Assembly (NCBI RefSeq): GCF_000020145.1
Contig: NC_010644.1
Location: 868,001-932,000, forward strand
Length of the DNA stretch: 64,000 nucleotides
Direction of reading: 5' to 3'
Source: Elusimicrobium minutum Pei191
GTDB taxonomy: Bacteria > Elusimicrobiota > Elusimicrobia > Elusimicrobiales > Elusimicrobiaceae
Shown here: positions 7,959 to 15,964 of the stretch, in pieces
How positions within the stretch are numbered: position 1 is the stretch's first letter
How the letters are laid out: each line of letters opens with the position of its first letter
Notes under the pieces: model-generated
Databases searched by the model: none
What the model saw: only the letters and a program-made list of their open reading frames with translations
What the model was told of the DNA's origin: nothing
Program-made: the position numbers and the translations under genes

Positions 7959-8351
7959 TTATTTTGCTTTTTCACAGGCTTGCTCAACTTTAAGTTTGCA
8001 CGCTTTTTTATAGAACTTTTTTGCCGCTTTAGCGTCCGAATCTTCTTTAAGCAAAGCTAAGTTATAGCAGGCAGCACCGTCGCCTCTTTTACAGGTTTGC
8101 TCAAAAATAGCGGAAGCTTCCGCAATATTACCCTGCTCCATAGCTATTATAGCCTGCCTTACGCATGCGCTGTTAATGCCTCCCGCGCAGCCTTGCGCCA
8201 GCAAAGCCTTAGCCTCGTCAAAATTCCCCTTGTTGTAAGCAGCGGCAGATTTGCAGTAAAAGTCAGGCGGAAAATCCTGCTTTTTAGCGCTTGTTGAAGC
8301 GCACGCGCCCAAAACTAACGCGGCGAATATTAAAACTGTTATTTTTTTCAT
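7959..8351 (-). CDS. Hcp-like Cys-paired Sel1-repeat lipoprotein
   Basis: I start at 8351 (MKKITVLIFAALVLGAC), because GGAGGG lies at a good distance and an upstream in-frame Met at 8411 would add 20 residues before the signal peptide. LGAC is a lipobox with Cys17 as lipidated residue. The mature part consists of short helical repeats with paired Cys about 36 residues apart in phase (YCKSAAAYNKGNFDEAKALLAQGC, SACVRQAI...QTCKRGDGAACYNLA...ACKLKVEQAC). That is the pattern of Sel1-type, disulfide-stapled repeats as in Helicobacter Hcp proteins. Likely a periplasm-facing protein-binding scaffold; partner unknown. 41 bp downstream of the pilin gene at 8393 on the same strand. Confidence 0.75.
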   Translation of the reverse strand: MKKITVLIFAALVLGACASTSAKKQDFPPDFYCKSAAAYNKGNFDEAKALLAQGCAGGINSACVRQAIIAMEQGNIAEASAIFEQTCKRGDGAACYNLALLKEDSDAKAAKKFYKKACKLKVEQACEKAK

Positions 8352-8392
8352 ATAAAACCCTCCATTATATAAGTATCTTATTAAATTTTTAA

Positions 8393-8851
8393 TTACAAAG
8401 GCAAAACCCAATTTTCATAACCACCCTCGGATACATATTCAGCAGCTCCAAGCATTTTGCATATTTTTCTGCCGTAATCAGTATCAGTATCCGAACGACA
8501 GATAATAGAATCCCTTCCGCGCGCTACGGGATTGTTAAATCTGTAAGCAAGTAAATATGTCGGCGCGGTTTTATTTCTTACAGCGTAAACTGATAAATCA
8601 GCCGCTATAACGTAATTCCAGTTTTTGCTTACAGGTTTTTCTAAATCTAAATCATCCCAATCTGTTGTATAAGCGCCGGTTGTAAGAAAATATCTTTCCT
8701 GGGCTTCCTTCATAGCCTTAAGAACAATTTTTGCTTCCGCCGTACGTGATTTTTCCACCGTGTTAGTATATTGGGGCAAAGCGATAGCGGCAAGTATGCC
8801 TATAATAAGCACAACAACCAATAACTCTATTAATGTAAAGCCTTTTTTCAT
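8393..8851 (-). CDS. type IV pilin-like protein 2
   Basis: 152 aa with prepilin signal MKKG|FTLIELLVVVLIIGILA and Glu+5. The signal and helix match the proteins at 7.4 and 16.2 kb nearly residue for residue, while the C-terminal globular part is different (SKNWNYVIAADLSVYAVRN...CRSDTDTDYGRKICKMLG, with a C-terminal Cys pair). Membrane-anchored pilus or pseudopilus subunit. AAAGGA precedes the ATG, so unlike its two relatives it has a normal leader (TATAAT near 8886 on the minus strand). The lipoprotein gene follows on the same strand. Confidence 0.9.
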   Translation of the reverse strand: MKKGFTLIELLVVVLIIGILAAIALPQYTNTVEKSRTAEAKIVLKAMKEAQERYFLTTGAYTTDWDDLDLEKPVSKNWNYVIAADLSVYAVRNKTAPTYLLAYRFNNPVARGRDSIICRSDTDTDYGRKICKMLGAAEYVSEGGYENWVLPL

Positions 8852-8920
8852 ATATATCCTTTGTTAATAACCTATTATTCATTATATTAATAAATAAGTT
8901 TTTTGCAATAGATATTAAAT

Positions 8921-9087
8921 GAAACTCCCAAATTCCGCTCCTGAAGTTTCTTTTGTTTCAAAGCTTCGCTTTGCGGTTTAACTCAGCAATAAACAGCAGC
9001 GCTTCCACGCCAACAAGACCGAGGCGTTATGAAGTCAGGAGGCTATATTTATCCTCCGTTTTACGCAGGGGTGTTCCATGTTCTCAT
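8921..9087 (-). repeat. terminator-associated intergenic repeat, copy 2
   Basis: On the minus strand it begins ATGAGAACA directly after the T-tract of the hairpin beyond tRNA-Ala. It runs through CCTGCG and a degenerate CCTC...GAGG stem to AAGCGAAGCTTTGAAACAAA and ends near GAAACTTCAGG. ORFs crossing it translate the repeat (FQSFALRF...) and are not genes. Confidence 0.8.
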
Positions 9088-9120
9088 AAAAAAACACGGA
9101 TTTTTCAATCCGCGTTTTTT
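9088..9120 (-). terminator. terminator downstream of tRNA-Ala
   Basis: ACGCGGATT / AATCCGTGT stem flanked by A and T runs, six bases beyond the 3' end of the tRNA gene. Confidence 0.75.
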
Positions 9121-9126
9121 AAATTT

Positions 9127-9199
9127 TGGACGTGATGGGAGTCGAACCCACGACCTCTTCGTTGCGAACGAAGCGCTCTCCCAACTGAGCTACACGCCC
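9127..9199 (-). tRNA. tRNA-Ala (anticodon CGC)
   Basis: A 73-nt cloverleaf on the minus strand. The acceptor stem GGGCGTG pairs with CACGTCC and includes the G3-U70 pair that defines alanine tRNAs. The D-arm is GCTCAGTTGGGAGAGC, the anticodon stem is CTTCG/CGAAG around loop TTCGCAA (anticodon CGC, reads GCG), and the T-arm is GTGGGTTCGACTCCCAT. The discriminator is A. CCA is not encoded and must be added by nucleotidyltransferase. Confidence 0.95.
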
Positions 9200-9267
9200 G
9201 TTATATATTTATTATATCAAAAAATAAAAATCTCTTCTTTAAAATATAACTTTTCTGACGTTGGCAC

Positions 9268-9300
9268 AAAAAAACACGGGATATATAATCCCGTGTTTTT
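9268..9300 (-). terminator. terminator of the Cys-rich repeat gene
   Basis: AACACGGGAT / ATCCCGTGTT stem, with seven A before and a T-tract after; effective on the minus strand. Confidence 0.85.
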
Positions 9301-9311
9301 AATGTTTAGAA

Positions 9312-10103
9312 CTAATCTAAATATTTTTCTGAATGAGGATCCGAAGGATTGTAATACGGGTTAATTTTTTTTGAATCATTTTTTTTAATAATCCTGCCGT
9401 CCTTTAATACTGCAAAAACAACATCCTTATCATTTTCTTTAGTTTGAACATATTTTACGCTGTGCGGATCAACGCTGTTGTAATAAGGGTTTAATTTATA
9501 ATAGCCGTACTGGAAATATTCCTCATCTATAATATTTTGTTTTGTCTGGGGAGGAACAGGCGCGTTTTCATTTCCCGCTAAAGCGCAATTATAAGCGTCA
9601 CAATGGTAACCGTCGCAGTTATTTGTGTGGGTACCTTTATTGTGCGCCGGAGCGTTTTCATTTCCCGCTAAAGCACAGTTATAAGCGTCGCAATGGTAAC
9701 CGTCACAATTATTTGTGTGTCCGCTTTTATTTTGCGGAGGAACCGGTTTATGCTTAGGAGGAACAGGCGCGTTTTCATTTCCCGCTAAAGCACAGTTATA
9801 AGCGTCACAATGGTAACCGTCGCAGTTATTTGTGTGGGTACCTTTCTTGTGTGCCGGGGCGTTTTCATTTCCCGCTAAGGCGCAGTTATAAGCGTCGCAA
9901 TGGTAACCATCACAATTGTTTGTATGCACGTTTTGCGGGAGAACGGGGTTATCTTTTTTAAATTTAGTTTTGTTATCTTCTTGTAACAAAACATTAATTT
10001 TTTCACTAACTCCGGATAAGTCAAAATTTTTAGGCGGAACGGCTTTAGCAGTAATAGCAAAAACTAAAAATAAAACTGCTAATAAAACTTTGGTATTTTT
10101 CAT
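9312..10103 (-). CDS. exported protein with four Cys-rich tandem repeats
   Basis: Start taken at 10103 (MKNTKVLLAVLFLVFAITAKA, a Sec signal peptide) because GGAG lies 7 nt upstream; a Met seven codons earlier has no such site. About 263 aa. Four nearly identical 24-residue units run HTNNCDGYHC then DAYNCALAGNENAP, with Cys spacing C-x4-C-x4-C. Linkers alternate (AHxKGT and VPPxxK types), so the array is a duplicated pair. The C-terminus repeats NPYYNxxDPHSxKY twice. The mature protein is rich in Cys, His, Asp and Asn, so metal binding or disulfide stacking outside the inner membrane is possible. I know no such family. The promoter carries the AGGTCT boxes. Confidence 0.8.
   Translation of the reverse strand: MKNTKVLLAVLFLVFAITAKAVPPKNFDLSGVSEKINVLLQEDNKTKFKKDNPVLPQNVHTNNCDGYHCDAYNCALAGNENAPAHKKGTHTNNCDGYHCDAYNCALAGNENAPVPPKHKPVPPQNKSGHTNNCDGYHCDAYNCALAGNENAPAHNKGTHTNNCDGYHCDAYNCALAGNENAPVPPQTKQNIIDEEYFQYGYYKLNPYYNSVDPHSVKYVQTKENDKDVVFAVLKDGRIIKKNDSKKINPYYNPSDPHSEKYLD
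9558..9629 (-). repeat. coding repeat unit 4 of the Cys-rich protein
   Basis: 72-nt unit encoding HTNNCDGYHC plus DAYNCALAGNENAP; differs from the other units mainly at third codon positions. Confidence 0.9.
9648..9719 (-). repeat. coding repeat unit 3 of the Cys-rich protein
   Basis: Same 72-nt unit, 90 nt from unit 4 with an AHNKGT linker between them. Confidence 0.9.
9765..9836 (-). repeat. coding repeat unit 2 of the Cys-rich protein
   Basis: Same 72-nt unit, separated from unit 3 by a longer Pro/Lys linker (VPPKHKPVPPQNKSG). Confidence 0.9.
9855..9926 (-). repeat. coding repeat unit 1 of the Cys-rich protein
   Basis: Same unit, 90 nt from unit 2. The 90-117-90 spacing shows that a two-unit block was duplicated. 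Confidence 0.9.
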
Positions 10104-10147
10104 TTTTTTTCTCCATTGACACATTTGGATTGAACTTCCTTTAATTA

Positions 10148-10214
10148 AATATACAAAAGAGGTTAAACTATTTCATGGGCCAAAAGACCTATTTTTGCTA
10201 TGGGTCTAAAAGCA
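10148..10214 (-). promoter_or_regulatory. boxed promoter of the Cys-rich repeat gene
   Basis: Minus strand: proximal box AGGTCTTTTGGCCC (10190-10177) abuts ATGAAA (-35, 10176-10171), then 17 bp, then TATATT (10153-10148). A second half box (TTTTAGACCC) lies one register upstream. One of six promoters with this layout. Confidence 0.8.
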
Positions 10215-10243
10215 AAAAAAAACAGGCCCTTTTAAAGGGCCTG
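10214..10243 (-). terminator. terminator of the 20-residue peptide gene
   Basis: ACAGGCCCTTT / AAAGGGCCTGT stem directly followed by nine T on the minus strand. Confidence 0.85.
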
Positions 10244-10256
10244 TAATTGTTTTAAA

Positions 10257-10319
10257 TTAAACAGTAGGCGGTACCGGTAATGGGGGAACCTGCGCGGGAG
10301 GAATTATTGTATATTTCAT
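10257..10319 (-). CDS. 20-residue Pro-rich peptide
   Basis: A 20-codon ORF with an excellent ribosome site: AAGGAGAG ends five bases before the ATG on the minus strand. A strong terminator starts 14 bp after the stop. The peptide is MKYTIIPP followed by AQVPPLPVPPTV, i.e. a short hydrophobic start and six prolines in total. There is no other reading frame in this interval. It lies 93 bp after the exported protein gene at 10413 with no terminator in between, so it may be the second gene of that transcript. Function unknown; leader, signal or antimicrobial-type peptides are all possible, and none is supported further. Confidence 0.55.
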   Translation of the reverse strand: MKYTIIPPAQVPPLPVPPTV

Positions 10320-10412
10320 AAAATCTCTCCTTAAACAAATTTATAGTACAGAAACCTTTTATAACTGCTCTATACACCAAAAGTAAATAATTTTTTCAGG
10401 TAAAATCAAGAG

Positions 10413-11081
10413 CTATTTATTTTTTGAGGAAACTGCGTTTTTTAGCGCGTTTTCATATACTTCTTTTTTAGTTTTTACCACGTTAAGAAAATGTTTCATC
10501 TTAAGCGTTTCCACTACGCCGTTTACATTACCCAGTTTGTCATACGAAAGAATGATTTGGTCTAAAGCTTTTAAATTTTGGTCAATATCAGCTTTATTTA
10601 TAGCTTCCTTAGCGTCAAAGTCAGACACGCCATCCGCGCTGCCTGTGACGGAAATGATTAAAAAATTTTTTATTTCGGATATTTCTTCCTCAGTATACAC
10701 GCCGTTTTGGGAGGTTTCCTCAACAAAGGCATAAAGAGTTTTGGAAGACGCTTTTCTTGCGGCAAGAGCTTCCTGTTTAGTTTTTTCTATTTCTTGGGAG
10801 GTTTTTCTTAAATTTTCCAAAATTTTTTCTTTTTCTTCGGGTGTAAGTCTTTTTTCAACTACGTTCTGTATAGCTTTTGAATGCTTTTGGTTTTTTCTAT
10901 CTTCCTGTTGGCTTGAGCCAGCAACCTCAGGCGTTTCATAATGTCTGTATTCATTTGACGGCACAGTTTTATACGCGCGGGAAGAGGACGTATCCTTCTT
11001 AGCCGCAACGGAGGGCGCTTCCTGAGCTAAAAGGAAGGAAGAAAAAGATAAAATCGTAAAAATAAAAAATAATTTCCTCAT
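10413..11081 (-). CDS. exported coiled-coil protein of unknown function
   Basis: 222 aa. Signal peptide MRKLFFIFTILSFSSFLLAQ with cleavage near LAQ-EAP, then a Ser/Gln-rich, probably disordered stretch (residues 25-75). A long charged helical region follows (LTPEEKEKILENLRKTSQEIEKTKQEALAARK) and then a helical C-terminal domain. No known domain recognised. Periplasmic or surface localisation is expected. It has a boxed promoter of the AGGTCT type (11116-11182) and may be co-transcribed with the 20-residue peptide gene downstream. Confidence 0.75.
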   Translation of the reverse strand: MRKLFFIFTILSFSSFLLAQEAPSVAAKKDTSSSRAYKTVPSNEYRHYETPEVAGSSQQEDRKNQKHSKAIQNVVEKRLTPEEKEKILENLRKTSQEIEKTKQEALAARKASSKTLYAFVEETSQNGVYTEEEISEIKNFLIISVTGSADGVSDFDAKEAINKADIDQNLKALDQIILSYDKLGNVNGVVETLKMKHFLNVVKTKKEVYENALKNAVSSKNK

Positions 11082-11115
11082 AAAATGCCTTATCCGTACT
11101 GTCTTAGTAACTATA

Positions 11116-11182
11116 ATTATATGTAAAGGCTGTGTTAATTACATGGGTCTTTAGACCTAGTATAATTATAGGTCCTCGTTTT
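11116..11182 (-). promoter_or_regulatory. boxed promoter of the exported coiled-coil gene
   Basis: Minus strand: box AGGTCTAAAGACCC (11158-11145), a near-perfect palindrome, abuts ATGTAA (-35), then 17 bp, then TATAAT (11121-11116). A half box AGGACCT lies upstream, inside the end of the neighbouring gene. Confidence 0.85.
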
Positions 11183-11960
11183 TAGGTTTTATTTTTATAA
11201 CATGCATGGAGTTGTCCGTTTGTGAGGGAGGGGGAACAATATTAGAAAAAGGATCTTTAGTAAGCTCCTCGTAAGTTTGCATTTTTACCGGAGTTTTGTT
11301 AATATTTTTTTTACCTTCAAGAGCAAATTCCTCAAGATGCGTAAAAATATACCACGCGCTAAATATTGCCATAACCAAGCAAAACGCGGCTATAAAATAA
11401 AAAACATGGCCTATTAAAATATCGTATTCTAACGCATCAAAATAGTCCAAAATATACCACCAGTCCCCTTTTGTGCCGGGTTTTGAGTCGCTGACCATGT
11501 CAGAAGAAGCAAGATGAAAAGTCATTGCTCTTGCGTCGGACACATATCTCGCCACGTCGTACCAGGTTGTTGAAATCCAATAAAGCAAAGGAGGCATAAG
11601 CATACGTCCGCCTTTTAACCTTAAAGCGCAAAAAAATAAAAAAACAGGCACCAATGTTTCACCCGCGTTGCCGGCAATAATTACAAGCACTGCTTGAAAA
11701 TTCATGGCATCGCCGTATTGCGCGCCCAGTATCATCATTACCGGGCCCGCAAATCTGTGCGAAAATTCGTGAATAAGAAAGTTTGGAAGATAAACTATAG
11801 GGTTATAAAGCACTCCGTTTATAAAGCCGCTGTCACGGAAAACATAAACAAGCCAAACAGCCGCGCAAATAAAAACAACCGTAAGCCAAGTATATTTAAA
11901 AAACAAAAAACTTTGCTTATACGGGTCAAACATTAAAATAATATTTTTTATGCTTTTCAA
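11166..11960 (-). CDS. polytopic membrane protein with HExxH motif (putative metallopeptidase)
   Basis: 264 aa. About five hydrophobic segments: near residues 20-40, 75-95, 98-112, 120-130 and 185-210. H64-E65-F-S-H68 sits next to the predicted membrane surface (YLPNFLIHEFSHRFAGP), as in intramembrane or membrane-bound zinc peptidases. A possible third ligand is in the DALEYDILIGH segment near residue 180. The classical M50 NPDG motif is not present and I cannot assign a known family. The C-terminal tail is cytoplasm-like, Pro/Lys-rich and hydrophilic. Function as a protease is inference from one motif. No HExxH partner or substrate is evident among its neighbours. Confidence 0.6.
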   Translation of the reverse strand: MKSIKNIILMFDPYKQSFLFFKYTWLTVVFICAAVWLVYVFRDSGFINGVLYNPIVYLPNFLIHEFSHRFAGPVMMILGAQYGDAMNFQAVLVIIAGNAGETLVPVFLFFCALRLKGGRMLMPPLLYWISTTWYDVARYVSDARAMTFHLASSDMVSDSKPGTKGDWWYILDYFDALEYDILIGHVFYFIAAFCLVMAIFSAWYIFTHLEEFALEGKKNINKTPVKMQTYEELTKDPFSNIVPPPSQTDNSMHVIKIKPKNEDL

Positions 11961-12141
11961 AAAATTATCCCTTTACACCCTTAAAATTCGTTTATTTTTT
12001 TACTCTGCCGTATTATTGCAAAAAAAATGGCGGCAAGTATTTCTTTAATTAATATTGACGCCGGTAGTTTAAACCAATATATATTTTACTTTTCAAAATC
12101 ATAACATTAAAAGTATAGTAGAATTTACAGCAATTTTCAAT

Positions 12142-12176
12142 AAAAAAATCCCCGCCTTTCAAGCGGGGATTTTTTG
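12142..12176 (-). terminator. terminator of PFOR
   Basis: ATCCCCGC-CTTTCAA-GCGGGGAT hairpin with seven A on the left and six T on the right. Confidence 0.9.
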
Positions 12177-12184
12177 TTCTAAAA

Positions 12185-15100
12185 CTAATCAGCTTTTTTA
12201 ACGTCGCATTTGAAGTTTGCGAGCTGTTCGTAAACGCTGCGTCTCCAATCGTATTCCGCTTTGGCGAGGTTTAACAACTTTGCCGCCACTTCGGGATTGG
12301 CTTTTGCCAATGTTTTAAAGCGGTTTTCACCGCCCATAAAATCGGCAACGTCAATTGTAGGCGCGCCGCTGTCGAGTGTAAGCGGGTTTTTACCCTGGGC
12401 TTTAAGATCGGGGTTAAAGCGGTAAAGCTGCCAACGGCCGCTTTGCACTGCTTTTTTACCTTCACCCATACCTTTGCTCATGTCAATACCGTGCGCTATA
12501 CAATGCGCGTAAGCTATAACTATAGCCGGGCCGTCATAAGCTTCCGCTTCGGCCAAAGCCTGTACGGCCTGGTACATGTTAGCGCCCATAGAAATTTGCG
12601 CCACATAAATATTGCCGTATGTCATGGAAATCATGCCCAAATCTTTCTTAGGCTGTGTTTTACCGCCCGCGGCAAACTGCGCAACCGCGCCCATAGGCGT
12701 AGCTTTTGACATTTGTCCGCCGGTGTTGGAGTAAACTTCCGTATCCATAACCAAAACTTTAACGTTTTTACCGCTTGCCAAAACATGGTCCAAACCGCCG
12801 TAACCGATATCGTAAGCCCAGCCGTCGCCACCTAAAATCCAAACGGATTTTTTAATAAGGTAATCCGCAATGCTTGCAAGCCTTGCGCAGTGGGCGCATT
12901 TTTGCTTGGCTAAAACTTCTTTAAGAGCGGCAACTCTTGCTCTTTGCGCGTCAACGTCTTGTGTTGAAACTTGCTTGGCTTCAAGAATTTCTTTTGCCAA
13001 GGGTTCAACTTCTTTAACGTTGGCGGCAACGTCTTTAAGCAAGGCTTCGGCGTCAGATTTAAGCTGGTCGTAAGCGAGTCTGATACCCAAACCGAATTCG
13101 GCGTTATCCTCAAACAGGGAGTTTGCCCAAGCAGGGCCTTTGCCGTCGTCGCGTTTGCAATAAGGAGTTGTAGGCAGGTTACCGCCGTAAATTGAGGAAC
13201 ATCCCGTAGCGTTGGCGATTGTAATATGGTCGCCATGGAGCTGTGTTAAAAGTTTAACGTAAGGCGTTTCACCGCAGCCTGCGCAAGCGCCGGAGAATTC
13301 AAATAAAGGCGTTTGCAACTGTGAGCCTTTAATACTTTCTTTTTTGGTTTTAACTTCTGCGCTCTTAAGACCTAAGAAGAAAGCAAAGTTATCAATTTCG
13401 GTGTCTCTTAAAGGAAGCTGGTGCGTCATATTGATAGCTTTTCTTTCCGGGTTGGTTTTATTTTTGGCGGGGCAGTTAAAAACACACGCGCCGCAGCCCG
13501 TGCAGTCCTCAACGGCAACCTGTATTGTTACTTTGTTGCCGGCAAGGTCGGCTTTACCATCTGCCGATTTAAATGTTTTAGGTGCATTGTCAAGCTGATC
13601 CGCGCTGTAGGCCTTCATTCTGATAGCGGCGTGCGGACAGACTAAAGAACAAATACCGCACTGTATACAAACTTCGGGGTCCCATTGGGGGCACAAAAGC
13701 GCGATGTTACGTTTTTCATATTGTGTTGTAGCCGTAGGGAAAATACCGCCTTCGGGCATAGCTGAAGTGGGTAAACTATCGCCTCTAAAAGCAATCATTT
13801 CACCAAGCACTTCTTTAACCATTTTGGGGGCTGATGAGGGAACAGAAGGTTTTACATTAAGTTTTGAAGTAACTTTTTTATCATATTTTACTTCTTTTAA
13901 ACCGTCTAAAGCCGCGTCAACGGCGGCATAGTTCTTGTTAACAATTTCTTCGCCTTTTTTGGAATAGGTTTTCTTAATAGCTTCTTTAATGGCTTCAATG
14001 GCTTTTGCTGTTTCAATTACGTCTGAAATAGCAAAGAATGCCGTTTGCATTATAGTGTTTGTTCTTGCGCCCATGCCTGTTTTAAGCGCTATTTCGGAAG
14101 CGTCAATAGCGTAGAATTTAGCGTTTTTGTCTATTATCTGCTGTTGTACTTCGGCGGGTATATGGTCCCAAACCTGGTCGGCCGGGTAAGGCGCGTTAAG
14201 AAGGAATGTACCGCCTATTTTAAGTTTGCTGAGCACGTCATATTTTTCTAAGAAAGAGAACATATGGCAGGCTATAAAATCAGCTTTTTCAATAAGATAC
14301 GGAGCTTTGATAACTTTTTTGCCGAAGCGGATATGTGATGTTGTCATTGAGCCCGCTTTTTTAGAGTCATAAACGAAATAGCCCTGTGAATAATTGTCCG
14401 ACTTTTCGCTGATGATTTTCATTGTGTTTTTGTTAGCGCCGACAGTACCGTCAGAGCCTAAACCGAAGAACATCGCGCCGAACGTATCGCTTGTGCCTAA
14501 AGAATCGCAGTCAATTGAGTTGGGAAGAGATGAGTCAGTCAAATCGTCAATGATACCCACTACAAAGCTTTTCTTGGGCTGGTCTTTGGCTAAGTTATCA
14601 AAAACAGCTTTAACCATACCGGGGGTAAATTCTTTTGAACCGATACCGTAGCGGCCGCCTACTATAATGGGCGTAACGGGGAAAGCTTTGCGGCCTTCTT
14701 CCGTTAAGAAAGCGGAGCAAACGTCAAGGAATAAAGGCTCGCCCAAAGCGCCGGGTTCTTTTGTTCTGTCCATAACGGCTATTTTTTTAACTGTTTTAGG
14801 AATGGCGTTTACAAAGTGTTCGATTGAGAAAGGTCTGAAAAGTCTTACTTTTAATACGCCTACCTTACTTCCTTTTAAGCATTCAACGGCTGTTTCGGCA
14901 ACGTCCGCGCCGGAAGCCATAATAATAACAAGTTTATCCGCGTCAGCGTCGCCCACGTATTCAAATAAATCATATTTGCGGCCGGCCACTTTTTCAAACT
15001 TTTCCATGTATTTTTTAACGATAGCGGGCGTAGCGGTAAAAAACTTGTTAACCGCTTCACGGCCCTGGAAGTAAACATCAGGGTTTTGAGCCGTACCGCG

Positions 15101-15742
15101 AATTGTAGGATGTTCGGGGTTTAAGGCTGTTGTTCTGTGTTTGGCTATTAAATCCGCATCTAGCATCTCAAGCATCTGTTCTTTGGTTAAAGGGTCAACC
15201 ATGTTAAGTTCGTGTGAAGTCCTAAAACCGTCAAAGAAGTGAAGGAAAGGAACCCTTGCTTCTAATGTAGCCGCCTGTGAGATTAAAGCGAAGTCCATTG
15301 CTTCTTGCGGGTTTGCGCTGGCAAGCATTGCCCAGCCTGTCTGGCGTACCGCCATAACGTCCGAATGGTCGCCGAAAATTGATAAGGCGTGCGTGGCTAT
15401 AGCGCGGGCTGAAACATGAAATACCGTAGGCGTAAGTTCCCCTGATATTTTGTACATATTAGGAATCATCAAAAGCAAACCTTGGGAAGCTGTAAACGTT
15501 GTGGTTAACGCGCCCGCGGATAAAGCGCCGTGAACGGTGCCGGAAGCCCCGCCTTCAGACTGCAATTCGCTTACTATTGGTGTATTACCCCAAATATTTT
15601 TTTCGCCTTTGGCGGATTTAAGGTCACTTATCTCACCCATATTTGATGAGGGAGTGATAGGATAAATAGCGATAACTTCATTCGTTGCGTGCGCTACATG
15701 AGCGACTGCGCTGTTACCGTCCATTGCGACTAATTTTGCCAT
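12185..15742 (-). CDS. nifJ: pyruvate:ferredoxin (flavodoxin) oxidoreductase, single chain
   Basis: 1185 aa, the normal length of a homodimeric PFOR. In order: the pyruvate-binding POR N-domain (VAHVAHATNEVIAIYPITPSS), the transketolase-like domain II, the gamma domain with the GLGSDGTVGANK region, and an inserted two-cluster ferredoxin domain (CIQCGICSLVCP and CTGCGACVFNCP). The C-terminal TPP domain has GDGWAYDIGYGG and SNTGGQMSKATP, and the additional proximal-cluster cysteines are present (SGACAGCGETPYVK, ATGCSSIYGG, KCAHCARL). Oxidises pyruvate to acetyl-CoA and CO2 and reduces ferredoxin; central to fermentative energy metabolism and oxygen-sensitive. Monocistronic. Confidence 0.97.
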   Translation of the reverse strand: MAKLVAMDGNSAVAHVAHATNEVIAIYPITPSSNMGEISDLKSAKGEKNIWGNTPIVSELQSEGGASGTVHGALSAGALTTTFTASQGLLLMIPNMYKISGELTPTVFHVSARAIATHALSIFGDHSDVMAVRQTGWAMLASANPQEAMDFALISQAATLEARVPFLHFFDGFRTSHELNMVDPLTKEQMLEMLDADLIAKHRTTALNPEHPTIRGTAQNPDVYFQGREAVNKFFTATPAIVKKYMEKFEKVAGRKYDLFEYVGDADADKLVIIMASGADVAETAVECLKGSKVGVLKVRLFRPFSIEHFVNAIPKTVKKIAVMDRTKEPGALGEPLFLDVCSAFLTEEGRKAFPVTPIIVGGRYGIGSKEFTPGMVKAVFDNLAKDQPKKSFVVGIIDDLTDSSLPNSIDCDSLGTSDTFGAMFFGLGSDGTVGANKNTMKIISEKSDNYSQGYFVYDSKKAGSMTTSHIRFGKKVIKAPYLIEKADFIACHMFSFLEKYDVLSKLKIGGTFLLNAPYPADQVWDHIPAEVQQQIIDKNAKFYAIDASEIALKTGMGARTNTIMQTAFFAISDVIETAKAIEAIKEAIKKTYSKKGEEIVNKNYAAVDAALDGLKEVKYDKKVTSKLNVKPSVPSSAPKMVKEVLGEMIAFRGDSLPTSAMPEGGIFPTATTQYEKRNIALLCPQWDPEVCIQCGICSLVCPHAAIRMKAYSADQLDNAPKTFKSADGKADLAGNKVTIQVAVEDCTGCGACVFNCPAKNKTNPERKAINMTHQLPLRDTEIDNFAFFLGLKSAEVKTKKESIKGSQLQTPLFEFSGACAGCGETPYVKLLTQLHGDHITIANATGCSSIYGGNLPTTPYCKRDDGKGPAWANSLFEDNAEFGLGIRLAYDQLKSDAEALLKDVAANVKEVEPLAKEILEAKQVSTQDVDAQRARVAALKEVLAKQKCAHCARLASIADYLIKKSVWILGGDGWAYDIGYGGLDHVLASGKNVKVLVMDTEVYSNTGGQMSKATPMGAVAQFAAGGKTQPKKDLGMISMTYGNIYVAQISMGANMYQAVQALAEAEAYDGPAIVIAYAHCIAHGIDMSKGMGEGKKAVQSGRWQLYRFNPDLKAQGKNPLTLDSGAPTIDVADFMGGENRFKTLAKANPEVAAKLLNLAKAEYDWRRSVYEQLANFKCDVKKAD

Positions 15743-15863
15743 ATATGGTACTCTCCTGTAATGGGGCGGTTATACGGCCCCTGTTATTTAAATTTAAAAC
15801 AACTGATACCCGTAATAAACGGGCCACAAAAATTTTAAACCGTATTGCTTATTGGTTTTAATA

Positions 15864-15893
15864 ATTATATTTTATAACTTTAGGATGCTTTAA
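15864..15893 (-). promoter_or_regulatory. probable PFOR promoter
   Basis: Minus strand shows TTAAAG, 18 bp, TATAAT (near 15869-15864), about 120 bp before the PFOR start. The -35 is weak and assignment is tentative. Confidence 0.35.
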
Positions 15894-15929
15894 GCAAATT
15901 TTAGCTTAGACTAACTTTACGACGTAAAA

Positions 15930-15958
15930 TTGACAATTTACAGCCAAACCGATATAAT
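15930..15958 (+). promoter_or_regulatory. perfect-consensus sigma70 promoter with no gene behind it
   Basis: TTGACA (15930-15935), exactly 17 bp, TATAAT (15953-15958). No ORF starts before the next terminator, so it should drive the small RNA described next. Confidence 0.75.
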
Positions 15959-15964
15959 TTATTA

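Noticed and set aside
8953-9364. Overlapping plus-strand ORFs of 60-111 codons near 9 kb, and similar ones at 30.9 and 43.3 kb
   Set aside because: They translate the dispersed intergenic repeat (FQSFALRF-type peptides) and cross terminators and the tRNA gene; no ribosome sites.
9558-9926. Four regular 72-nt repeats that look like a short CRISPR array
   Set aside because: They lie in frame within an exported protein gene, differ mainly at silent positions, and spacers are short and coding; no cas genes nearby.
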